A stretch of 10,027 bases of DNA from Pseudomonadota bacterium (GTDB lineage: Bacteria > Myxococcota > Myxococcia > Myxococcales > Myxococcaceae): the NCBI GenBank assembly GCA_023424585.1, contig JAFADT010000933.1, positions 1 through 10,027 on the forward strand, in the 5' to 3' direction. The first letter of the stretch is position 1, and every line of letters starts with the position of its first letter. Positions 1 through 5,614 of the stretch are shown piece by piece. Below the pieces are notes generated by a model. The model was not told the DNA's origin. It worked only from the letters and a program-made list of their open reading frames with translations, and ran no database searches. Position numbers and translations under genes: made by a program.

Positions 1-43
1 CCGCGCCGCTGAGCGGGCGTCGAGGGCCGCTCCGCCGCGCCCC

Positions 44-763
44 TCAGGGGCCGGTGGAGGGCACGAGCGGCGGCGCTGGTGGGACGGACGGGGTGGCGCC
101 TCCGGCGGGCACGCCCCAGTCCACCACCGGCCAGCCCCGCCGCCGGGCCTCGCGGCGCAGGCGGCGGTCCGGGTTCACCACCACCGGGCGCCCCACCACC
201 TCCAGCACCGGCAGGTCCGCGTACGAGTCCGTGTAGAAGGCGCACGCGGACAGCGGCACGCCGGCCTCCTTCGCGGCGGCCTCCGCGTAGAAGCGCTTGC
301 CCTCGCCGAAGCAGACCTCGCCCAGCGGGCGCCCCGTGTGCAGCCCCGCCGCGTCCACCTCGAAGCGGTTGCACAGCACGCCGTCCAGGCGCAGCTCGCG
401 CGCCACCAGGTCGGACAGGTAGCCCGAGGACGACGTCAGCAGCACCAGCCGGTCTCCTGCCGCGCGGTGGGCCTCCAGCGCGGCCAGCGCGCCGGGGCGG
501 TACTGGCCGCGCACGGCGTCCGCGTAGAAGTCCGCGGAGCGCGCCTCCAGGTCGCTGACCTCCAGGCCCGTGAGCAGCGAGGTGGCGCGCACGAGCACGT
601 CCCGCATGGCCACGAAGCCCAGATGGTAGCGGGCGAGCAGCAGGCTGGCGCGCAGGGCCTCCCACCGGGAGATGTGGCCCAGGGCCAGCTCGCGGCGCAC
701 CCAGAGCGACGCGGAGTTCGCGGCGAGCAGCGTCCTGTCCAGGTCGAAGAAGGCGACAGCCAC
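44..763 (-). CDS. HAD-IB family phosphatase (SerB/CicA-like)
   Basis: This 239-residue protein is a probable Mg-dependent phosphomonoesterase of the HAD superfamily, subfamily IB. All four HAD motifs are visible. Motif I is FFDLDRT, with nucleophile Asp7 and acid/base Asp9. Motif II is LLTSSS at about 108-113. Motif III is Lys156 in GEGKRF. Motif IV is DSYAD, with Asp179 and Asp183. The helical insert at about 20-85 is the usual IB cap. There is no signal peptide, so it should be cytosolic. After about residue 218 comes a Pro-rich tail that is not part of the fold. The start is GTG, 9 bases after the stop of the protease gene upstream and with no clear Shine-Dalgarno, so it is probably the last gene of the operon. 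The family includes phosphoserine phosphatase and CicA-type proteins, and the substrate cannot be told from sequence. The family call is firm; the physiological role is unknown. Confidence 0.93.
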   Translation of the reverse strand: MAVAFFDLDRTLLAANSASLWVRRELALGHISRWEALRASLLLARYHLGFVAMRDVLVRATSLLTGLEVSDLEARSADFYADAVRGQYRPGALAALEAHRAAGDRLVLLTSSSGYLSDLVARELRLDGVLCNRFEVDAAGLHTGRPLGEVCFGEGKRFYAEAAAKEAGVPLSACAFYTDSYADLPVLEVVGRPVVVNPDRRLRREARRRGWPVVDWGVPAGGATPSVPPAPPLVPSTGP

Positions 764-772
764 GTCTGGAAT

Positions 773-1738
773 CTAACCGCGCATCGCCCCCCGGGCAGTG
801 CCTGGGAGGCCGGACGACGATGCCCTCGGGCGCCTGCTCCCGCGAAGCAGCGCCACGCTCCAGAGCAGCACGACGGCCACACCCGGACCGCCTGCGGCGG
901 CGCCGCAGCCCGTGCCCTTCCCGTCCGCCACCCGCTTCACGCCCGGATCCTCCGGGGCGCGGCACTGCGCGGGCGGCAGGCCGCGCGGATACGCGGAGCA
1001 GAAGCCGGCCGCGGAGCCCGCGTCGATGACCCGCTTGGACGTCTCGCCCTGCGAGGCTGTGGCCTCCATGGTGGAGCCCGCGGAGAAGACGTGATCCAAC
1101 CCGACGACGTGGCCAAGCTCATGCGTCATCGTGTTCTGCACGTCCGTGGCCACGCAGTCGGTGGACAGCGTTCCGGTGCACGGCGGGCCGTTCACGGTGG
1201 TGAAGAGGAAGCTGGGGCCGTAGTCCGTCTCCGCCGCGTTGAGCTCGATGTCCGAGTCCACCACGGCGCCGTCCCTGAAGCTGAACGAGGACGTGGTGAG
1301 CCCGATGGTGGCGCCCCCGTGCGCCCAGCACTGGTAGACGTTGCCGCACGTCTCCTCTCCCCAGCACGCGTCGTCGGGCGGGGCGACGTCCTGGCAGTTG
1401 CGCTCGCGGAAGGTGACGACGTTGTAGTTGTCGAAGGGGTGCGCCTCGTCGTAGCCGACCTCGACGGAGCGCGTCCAATCCTCGCCCCGGATGAAGCGGA
1501 AGTCGCTGCACGTCGCGGACAGCGCCCGCCACGCGTCGAAGGCCGCCTCGATGGCGGCGACCTCCGTGTCCCCGGGCGTGCGCGCGCTGCCGGCCGCGTC
1601 CAGGTGGTAGACGTAGTCACGCCCCGGCCACACCAGGCACAGCGGCCGGCCCGGCACGAGCGTGCGCTTGTAGTCCTGCTGCGCGCCCGCCGCTCCCGCG
1701 CACAACAGCATCCCCAGGAGCAGCAGGCGACCGCTCAC
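773..1738 (-). CDS. Secreted matrixin-like metalloprotease with MYXO-CTERM tail (distal paralogue)
   Basis: This 321-residue protein is a predicted exported zinc endopeptidase of the metzincin (matrixin/M10-like) clan. A signal peptide covers about residues 1-19, with cleavage near AGA-QQ. The zinc site HELGHVVGLDH gives His206, Glu207, His210 and His216, and the Met of GSTM just downstream is the likely Met-turn. A Cys-rich stretch (CQDV, ACWGEETC, YQCW) suggests disulfides. Near the C-terminus a Gly-Cys-Gly motif (Cys278), a hydrophobic helix at about 281-298 and an Arg cluster at 299-305 form a MYXO-CTERM signal, proposed for the family to be cut by myxosortase and used for surface sorting. 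Unusually, about 16 residues follow the Arg cluster. The GTG start overlaps the TGA of the upstream paralogue by four bases (GTGA), which suggests translational coupling. The natural substrate is unknown. Confidence 0.93.
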   Translation of the reverse strand: MSGRLLLLGMLLCAGAAGAQQDYKRTLVPGRPLCLVWPGRDYVYHLDAAGSARTPGDTEVAAIEAAFDAWRALSATCSDFRFIRGEDWTRSVEVGYDEAHPFDNYNVVTFRERNCQDVAPPDDACWGEETCGNVYQCWAHGGATIGLTTSSFSFRDGAVVDSDIELNAAETDYGPSFLFTTVNGPPCTGTLSTDCVATDVQNTMTHELGHVVGLDHVFSAGSTMEATASQGETSKRVIDAGSAAGFCSAYPRGLPPAQCRAPEDPGVKRVADGKGTGCGAAAGGPGVAVVLLWSVALLRGSRRPRASSSGLPGTARGAMRG

Positions 1739-2634
1739 CTCATGCTCCGCCTGCGGCGCGCCAGCAGCGAGACGGCGGCCAGCAGCGGCAGCACCGCCAG
1801 CCCTCCCGCGGCGGCGCTGCAGCCATCGTCGTCGCCGTCACCATTGCCGTTGCCGTTCCCGCTGTCCGGCACCGGGAAGCAGGGCTGGCTGGCGAGGCCC
1901 TTGGGGTACGCGGTGCACACGAAGTCGCGCGAGCCGGAGTCGATGACCCGCTTGGACGTCTCGCCCGGAGGCGCGCTGGGGTTCATGGTGGAGCCCGTCG
2001 CCAGCGTGTGGTCCAGGCCGACGAAGTGGCCCACCTCGTGGGTGGCCGTGTTCTGCACGTCCGTGTCCACGCAGTCCGGCGTGGCCACGATGCCGCAAGG
2101 CCCGCCGTTGCCGGTGGTGAAGTTGAATTGCGCGGCGTTGAAGGAGATGTCCGAGTCGTAGATGACGCCCGTGCGCTGATCATAGGTGGTCAGCGTGATG
2201 GCGATGGTGCCGGTGCTGTCATCCCAGCAGTCATACGTGTTCGCGCACGTGTCCTGGGTGAAGCAGGCGTCGTTGGCGTCCACGACGTCGCGGCAGGCGC
2301 GGCCCCGGAAGAGGATGAGGTTGATGTTGTCGCCGGAGCGGTTGTAGCCCACCGCCCGGGAGTTCACGCGCGCGCCCTCCTTCAGGGTCAGGTTGCCGCA
2401 GCCGGCGAAGATGTCCTCCCAGCTCTGGAACGAGCGGGTGATGGCGTCGAACTCCGTGTGGTTCGTCACCTTCGGGTTGCCCACGGTGCTCTGCTGCCAG
2501 GTGATGCTCGACTGCGTCCAGTACAGGCACTGCGTGCTCTCATCCCCCGGCGTCACCCGGCTGCGCACGTAGGGCGCGGAGCTCTGCCCCATCACCGCCG
2601 CCAGCACCACCCACGACGCGAGCGCCCCCATCAC
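1735..2634 (-). CDS. Secreted matrixin-like metalloprotease with MYXO-CTERM tail (proximal paralogue)
   Basis: This 299-residue metzincin is a paralogue of the next gene downstream. A signal peptide covers about residues 1-19. The zinc motif HEVGHFVGLDH begins at about His199, and GSTM supplies the Met-turn. The two paralogues share DVQNT before the zinc site, GETSKRVID after it, DSDI..NAA, and a Cys pattern (CRDV, DACF, DTC, YDCW). A low-complexity GNGNGNGDGDDD linker at about 259-270 leads into a textbook MYXO-CTERM: Cys272, a hydrophobic helix at about 275-292, then RRRR and three last residues. The start may be GTG (2634), overlapping the previous TGA by four bases, or the next codon ATG (2631), overlapping it by one base. 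Either way it is coupled to the gene upstream. It should be exported and sorted to the cell surface; the substrate is unknown. Confidence 0.94.
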   Translation of the reverse strand: MMGALASWVVLAAVMGQSSAPYVRSRVTPGDESTQCLYWTQSSITWQQSTVGNPKVTNHTEFDAITRSFQSWEDIFAGCGNLTLKEGARVNSRAVGYNRSGDNINLILFRGRACRDVVDANDACFTQDTCANTYDCWDDSTGTIAITLTTYDQRTGVIYDSDISFNAAQFNFTTGNGGPCGIVATPDCVDTDVQNTATHEVGHFVGLDHTLATGSTMNPSAPPGETSKRVIDSGSRDFVCTAYPKGLASQPCFPVPDSGNGNGNGDGDDDGCSAAAGGLAVLPLLAAVSLLARRRRSMR

Positions 2635-3212
2635 TTCGTCCCCTTCTTCGCGGGCGCCGCCTGCTGCGCCTGGACCGCCGCGCGCACGGCGGCCTTCAGC
2701 TCCTCCAGCGTCACCGTCTTCGCGTCGGACACCGTCTCCTGGCGCGTCTTCGGATCAATCAGCACCGCGTCCCCGGTGGACGCCGGCACCGCCATGGCGC
2801 CCGGGCCGGCGCGCTGCACCTGGTACTTGCCCTGCGCCATGCCGGACAGCTGGAACGCGGCCGCGCCGCGCTTCTCCAGGAAGACGACGACCTCCTCGCC
2901 CTCGGAGAAGGACGCCAGGCCGCTCACCACCTGGCCGATGTCCCCCACCCGGCCGCCCGGCTGGGTGACGAGCACCGTGCCGCCGGCCTGCCCCTTGAGG
3001 GCCTCCGTCACCTGGATCTCCACGTCGGTGACGATGCGGCGCCTGTCCCCGCTCCAGCGGCTCTGCACGCGCCGGACGACCCCCTGCACCACGGCGTCGG
3101 ACGTCTGCGCCATCTGCGACACGTCCACCCTCAACATCGTGGTGGCCCCCACCGGCAGCCCTCCGAGCAGGGTGGCCAGCACCACCATGCGAACCGCGTG
3201 TCGAATCGACAT
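2631..3212 (-). CDS. Conserved secreted protein of unknown function, first gene of the protease operon
   Basis: I cannot assign a function to this 193-residue protein. A signal peptide covers about residues 1-23 (hydrophobic MVVLATLLGGLPVGA, cleavage near VGA-TT). The mature part begins with a helical stretch (VSQMAQTSDAVVQGVV) followed by a mostly beta-rich region. It includes VTDVEIQVTEALKG, QPGGRVGD and EGEEVVVFLE, a pattern seen in small secreted beta-sandwich proteins. A Lys/Ala-rich helical tail closes it. There are no Cys residues, metal site or catalytic motif. The ATG has a good Shine-Dalgarno, AAGGAG, seven bases upstream, the strongest ribosome site in this operon. Its TGA overlaps the start of the first protease gene, so the two are probably made together. 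A chaperone, inhibitor or surface partner of the proteases is possible, but this is inference from position only. Confidence 0.88.
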   Translation of the reverse strand: MSIRHAVRMVVLATLLGGLPVGATTMLRVDVSQMAQTSDAVVQGVVRRVQSRWSGDRRRIVTDVEIQVTEALKGQAGGTVLVTQPGGRVGDIGQVVSGLASFSEGEEVVVFLEKRGAAAFQLSGMAQGKYQVQRAGPGAMAVPASTGDAVLIDPKTRQETVSDAKTVTLEELKAAVRAAVQAQQAAPAKKGTK

Positions 3213-3219
3213 GGAAAGT

Positions 3220-3225
3220 CTCCTT
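3220..3225 (-). promoter_or_regulatory. Shine-Dalgarno of the protease operon
   Basis: On the minus strand this reads AAGGAG, seven bases before the ATG at 3212. It is the only clear ribosome-binding site in the four-gene operon. The downstream starts overlap or nearly touch the preceding stops. Confidence 0.75.
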
Positions 3226-3260
3226 GCCCGCGCAGCCTAACCCCAAGCGGGCGGCTTGCG

Positions 3261-3290
3261 TTGACCCTCGTGCACCCGTCCTGCTATCGC
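3261..3290 (+). promoter_or_regulatory. Candidate gltX promoter (TTGACC-N18-TATCGC)
   Basis: A -35-like TTGACC (3261-3266; five of six match TTGACA) and a weak -10-like TATCGC (3285-3290) are separated by 18 bases. Transcription would start near 3297, only about four bases before the gltX ATG. No Shine-Dalgarno is visible before that ATG, which fits a leaderless or near-leaderless message. The call rests on pattern matching only. No convincing promoter was seen for the divergent operon that starts at 3212. Confidence 0.35.
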
Positions 3291-3300
3291 GCGCCTGCTC

Positions 3301-4752
3301 ATGGCTCCGTCAAAACCCCGCGTCCGCTTCGCTCCGTCACCTACTGGATACCTCCACATCGGAGGCGCCCGTACCGCGCTCTTCAACTACCTCTACGCGA
3401 AGCGCTACGGCGGAACCTTCGTCCTGCGCATGGAAGATACGGACCAGGAGCGGTCCACGCCGCAGTCGGTCCAGGCCATCCTCGACGGACTGAACTGGCT
3501 GGGCCTGGACTGGGACGAGGGCCCCGGCAAGGAGGACCCGAAGTACGGGCCCTACTTCCAGACCCAGCGCCTGGACACCTATCGCGCGCACGCGGAGCAG
3601 CTCATCGCGGCTGGCAAGGCCTTCCGGTGCTACTGCACGCGTGAGGAGATCGCCCGGCGCCGCGAGGCCGTGGAAAAGGAGAAGGGTCCGGGGTCATACA
3701 AGTACGAGGGCACCTGCCGCGACCTGAAGGCCCCGCCGCCCGGCAAGAAGCGGGAGGACGCCGTCATCCGCTTCCGCATGCCCTCCGGTGAGGGCACCGT
3801 GTCCTTCGACGACAAGGTGCTGGGCACCATCACCAAGCCGTACTCGGACCTGGATGACTGGGTGATGATGCGGGCAGACGGCATCCCGCTCTACAACTAC
3901 GGCTGCGTCATCGACGACCACCTGATGGACATCACCCTGGTGGCGCGCGGCCAGGAGCACATCAACTCCACCTTCCCCCAGCTGATGCTCTACCAGGCGC
4001 TGGGGTGGACGCCGCCGGCGTTCGCGCACCTGCCGCTCATCCTCGGGCCGGACCGCGAGAAGCTCTCCAAGCGCAAGCATCCGGAGGCGGACGTGATGCT
4101 GCACAAGCGCACGGGCATCATGCCGGAGGCCCTGCTCAACTTCGTCATCCGCCTGGGCTGGAGCCACGGCAACGACGAGGTCATCAACCACGAGCAGATG
4201 GTGGCGTGGTTCGACTTCGACGGCGTGGGCAGCACCTCCGGCGTGTGGAACCCGGAGAAGCTCCAGTGGCTCAACCAGCAGTGGTTCAAGCTGCTGCCCC
4301 CGGCCGTGGTCGCGGAGCGGCTCGTCCCCTTCCTGGAGGCCCGCGGCTTCCAGGCGAAGGGCGACGCGCGCCTGGAGCCGCTGGTGCTCGCGCTGCGCGA
4401 GCGCTCGCGCACCCTGGAGGAGATGGCGAACACCGCGACCATCTACTTCCAGAGCGGCGTCACCCTGGATGAGAAGGCCGCCGCCAAGCACCTGGGCGGG
4501 GACTCGCTGAACCTGCTGCGCCAGGCCCGCGAGAAGCTGGCCGCCCTGCCCTCCTGGACGGTGGAGCCGCTGGACGGCGTGGTGAAGACGGTGAGCGAGG
4601 CCGCCCAGGTGGGCATGGGCAAGGTGGCCCAGCCCATCCGCGTGGCCATCACCGGCAACACCACCAGCCCCGGCATCGGCGAGACGCTGCTGCTCGTGGG
4701 GCGCGACGAGGCCCTGCGGCGCATCGACGCGGCGCTCGCTCGCGGGGCGTGA
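3301..4752 (+). CDS. gltX: Glutamyl-tRNA synthetase
   Basis: This is a full-length 483-residue class I aminoacyl-tRNA synthetase that joins glutamate to tRNA-Glu using ATP. The N-terminus has the GluRS signature RFAPSPTGYLHIGGART, with the HIGH-type motif at 19-22. The KMSKS-type motif is KLSKR at 254-258. FVLRMEDTDQERS and LYNYGCVIDDHLMDITLVARGQEHI are typical catalytic-domain blocks. The C-terminal 180 residues or so are the helical anticodon-binding part, ending with the conserved AQPIRVAITG and SPGIGETLLLVGRD. A C-x-C pair (Cys110, Cys112) and Cys139 mark the zinc-type insert, but the fourth ligand position appears to be Asp141. The ATG is supported by alignment to the family start; no Shine-Dalgarno is seen. 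The neighbours downstream include tRNA-Gln and tRNA-Glu. Whether this enzyme is discriminating or also charges tRNA-Gln cannot be decided here. Confidence 0.98.
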   Translation: MAPSKPRVRFAPSPTGYLHIGGARTALFNYLYAKRYGGTFVLRMEDTDQERSTPQSVQAILDGLNWLGLDWDEGPGKEDPKYGPYFQTQRLDTYRAHAEQLIAAGKAFRCYCTREEIARRREAVEKEKGPGSYKYEGTCRDLKAPPPGKKREDAVIRFRMPSGEGTVSFDDKVLGTITKPYSDLDDWVMMRADGIPLYNYGCVIDDHLMDITLVARGQEHINSTFPQLMLYQALGWTPPAFAHLPLILGPDREKLSKRKHPEADVMLHKRTGIMPEALLNFVIRLGWSHGNDEVINHEQMVAWFDFDGVGSTSGVWNPEKLQWLNQQWFKLLPPAVVAERLVPFLEARGFQAKGDARLEPLVLALRERSRTLEEMANTATIYFQSGVTLDEKAAAKHLGGDSLNLLRQAREKLAALPSWTVEPLDGVVKTVSEAAQVGMGKVAQPIRVAITGNTTSPGIGETLLLVGRDEALRRIDAALARGA

Positions 4753-4761
4753 GATTGACGG

Positions 4762-4790
4762 TGGACGCGGGCATCGCCGGGCCCTATCTT
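4762..4790 (+). promoter_or_regulatory. Candidate promoter (TGGACG-N17-TATCTT)
   Basis: TGGACG (4762-4767) and TATCTT (4785-4790) each match four of six consensus bases and are 17 bases apart. Initiation would fall near 4797, about two bases before the ATG at 4799. That ATG also lacks a Shine-Dalgarno. The layout resembles the one proposed for gltX. Confidence 0.35.
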
Positions 4791-4798
4791 GGCCGGCG

Positions 4799-5209
4799 AT
4801 GACGCGACCGCTTGACAGCCTGCGACCCCATTTCTATAAGGCGCGCCCGCTCGGGGCGGTGCTGCTGGCCCTCTGGGCAACGGCCTCGGGCGCCGAGTTG
4901 GTGAACGGCGCCCAGATTCCGGATGGTGCCCAGAAGGTGGGCGAAAACAGGTACCGGGCTTCGCGAGACTTCGACGCGACGCTCGATTACTACAAGAACG
5001 TCTACCCCACCTCGAGCTACCCGAGGCGGTCGATCGTCAACCAGCCGGGCGTCAAGGCCGTGCACATCTCCAACCCCTCCGGGAAGAACTTCGAGGGGCT
5101 GAATATTTACGAAGCGAACGATGAGGTTCGCATCTACGTCGTCCCGCTGCAGGGGGCGGCGAAGCCGGCGAAGAAGAACGACGCCAAGCCGGTCAGGAAA
5201 ACGAAGTAG
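4799..5209 (+). CDS. Small exported protein of unknown function
   Basis: I do not recognise a named family in this 136-residue protein. The N-terminus carries several basic residues (Arg9, Lys14, Arg16), then a hydrophobic stretch at about 18-32 ending near ASGA-EL, which fits a signal peptide with a long n-region. The mature part (about 33-118) contains VNGAQIPDGAQKVGENRYRA, an aromatic helix FDATLDYYKNVY, and beta-like segments VKAVHISNPSG and EVRIYVVPL. The last 18 residues are Lys/Ala/Pro-rich and probably disordered. There is no Cys, so it is not a lipoprotein. It starts 46 bases after gltX and is followed by two tRNA genes. Its base composition is less GC-rich than gltX. It is probably a periplasmic protein, with no evident link to translation. 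Confidence 0.8.
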   Translation: MTRPLDSLRPHFYKARPLGAVLLALWATASGAELVNGAQIPDGAQKVGENRYRASRDFDATLDYYKNVYPTSSYPRRSIVNQPGVKAVHISNPSGKNFEGLNIYEANDEVRIYVVPLQGAAKPAKKNDAKPVRKTK

Positions 5210-5238
5210 TTGAAGTCGGCAGCAGAAGTCGGTAGTAG
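5210..5238 (+). promoter_or_regulatory. Candidate tRNA-Gln promoter (TTGAAG-N17-TAGTAG)
   Basis: TTGAAG starts directly after the stop codon of the preceding gene, and TAGTAG follows 17 bases later. The -35 start lies 64 bases before the tRNA 5' end. The same geometry recurs before tRNA-Glu. The stretch also contains a near-repeat of AGAAGTCGG followed by TAGTAGAAG-type sequence. The -10 match is only three of six. Confidence 0.3.
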
Positions 5239-5273
5239 AAGCGCCCGCAACACCGCAGCAGCAAGCAGCACCT

Positions 5274-5344
5274 TGGGGAATCGTCTAACGGCAGGACAGC
5301 AGACTCTGACTCTGCTTATCTAGGTTCGAATCCTAGTTCCCCAG
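5274..5344 (+). tRNA. tRNA-Gln (anticodon CUG)
   Basis: The cloverleaf can be drawn by hand. Acceptor strands TGGGGAA (5274-5280) and TTCCCCA (5337-5343) pair fully, with discriminator G5344. The anticodon stem GCAGA/TCTGC (5299-5303, 5311-5315) encloses the loop CTCTGAC, placing anticodon CTG at 5306-5308, which reads CAG. The T stem CTAGG/CCTAG (5320-5324, 5332-5336) encloses TTCGAAT. The D arm has a GTC/GAC stem. The overall sequence resembles bacterial tRNA-Gln (TGGGG start, CCCCAG end). CCA is not encoded (CTG follows), so it must be added after transcription. Confidence 0.96.
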
Positions 5345-5351
5345 CTGAAAA

Positions 5352-5378
5352 TCTCCGGTTGACGAAACAAGACGGAGA
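5352..5378 (+). other. Small inverted repeat between the two tRNA genes
   Basis: TCTCCG (5352-5357) and CGGAGA (5373-5378) are perfectly complementary around a 15-base loop. It has no T-run, so it is not an obvious terminator. It overlaps the candidate -35 of tRNA-Glu and could be a processing structure, an operator, or chance. Confidence 0.25.
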
Positions 5379-5387
5379 ATGTAGGAA
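5359..5387 (+). promoter_or_regulatory. Candidate tRNA-Glu promoter (TTGACG-N17-TAGGAA)
   Basis: TTGACG (five of six -35 matches) and TAGGAA (three of six -10 matches) are 17 bases apart. The -35 start lies 67 bases before the tRNA 5' end, nearly the same offset as for tRNA-Gln. This suggests each tRNA has its own promoter, although co-transcription is also possible because no terminator separates them. Confidence 0.35.
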
Positions 5388-5425
5388 GCAGCAGCAGAAA
5401 CGACGCGGTTGTAGGGAAACAAGCC

Positions 5426-5497
5426 GGCCCTGTCGTCTAGTGGTTAGGACGGAGCCCTCTCACGGCTCAAACTCGGGTTCGAATCCCGGCAGGGTCA
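5426..5497 (+). tRNA. tRNA-Glu (anticodon CUC)
   Basis: Acceptor strands GGCCCTG (5426-5432) and CAGGGTC (5490-5496) pair with one G-U, with discriminator A5497. The anticodon stem GAGCC/GGCTC (5452-5456, 5464-5468) encloses CTCTCAC, placing anticodon CTC at 5459-5461, which reads GAG. The T arm carries the GGTTCGAATCC core. The TCGTCTAGTGGTTAGGAC D-arm is typical of tRNA-Glu. CCA is not encoded (CAC follows). This is the substrate of the GltX encoded about 700 bases upstream. Confidence 0.96.
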
Positions 5498-5502
5498 CAC
5501 TG

Positions 5503-5536
5503 AGACGCCCACCTTCGGAAACGAAGGTGGGCGTTT
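5503..5536 (+). terminator. Strong intrinsic terminator after the tRNA genes
   Basis: A 13-base-pair perfect stem (ACGCCCACCTTCG, 5505-5517, with its complement at 5522-5534) closes on a GAAA tetraloop. A G-U and an A-T pair extend it to about 15. It is followed by TTCGCTTT, a broken T tract. It sits six bases after tRNA-Glu and should end the plus-strand tRNA transcript. On the minus strand no T-run follows, so it acts mainly in one direction. Confidence 0.88.
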
Positions 5537-5614
5537 CGCTTTGCGGGCTTGAGCACCCGCGCCTGGACATGGACGCGGCCCGGCGGCCGCCCCCGCGCCA
5601 GGCGCGTTCCCGTC

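Noticed and set aside
1-43. Left-edge sequence before the phosphatase stop
   Set aside because: It is too short to assign; it may be the end or flank of a gene outside the window, and no motif is visible.
1824-1860. Short tandem-repeat-like stretch
   Set aside because: It encodes the Gly-Asn/Gly-Asp linker before the MYXO-CTERM of the proximal protease and is a normal coding repeat.
338-2161. Long plus-strand open frame (607 codons) across the protease operon
   Set aside because: It is antisense to three genes with clear motifs and its translation is low-complexity Arg/Ala/Val/His sequence, as expected for a shadow frame in GC-rich DNA.
2008-3240. Plus-strand open frame of 410 codons
   Set aside because: It is antisense to the first protease and the 193-residue protein, and shows no domain or plausible composition.
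3694-4491. Minus-strand open frame of 265 codons inside gltX
   Set aside because: It is antisense to an unmistakable glutamyl-tRNA synthetase and has a shadow-type composition.
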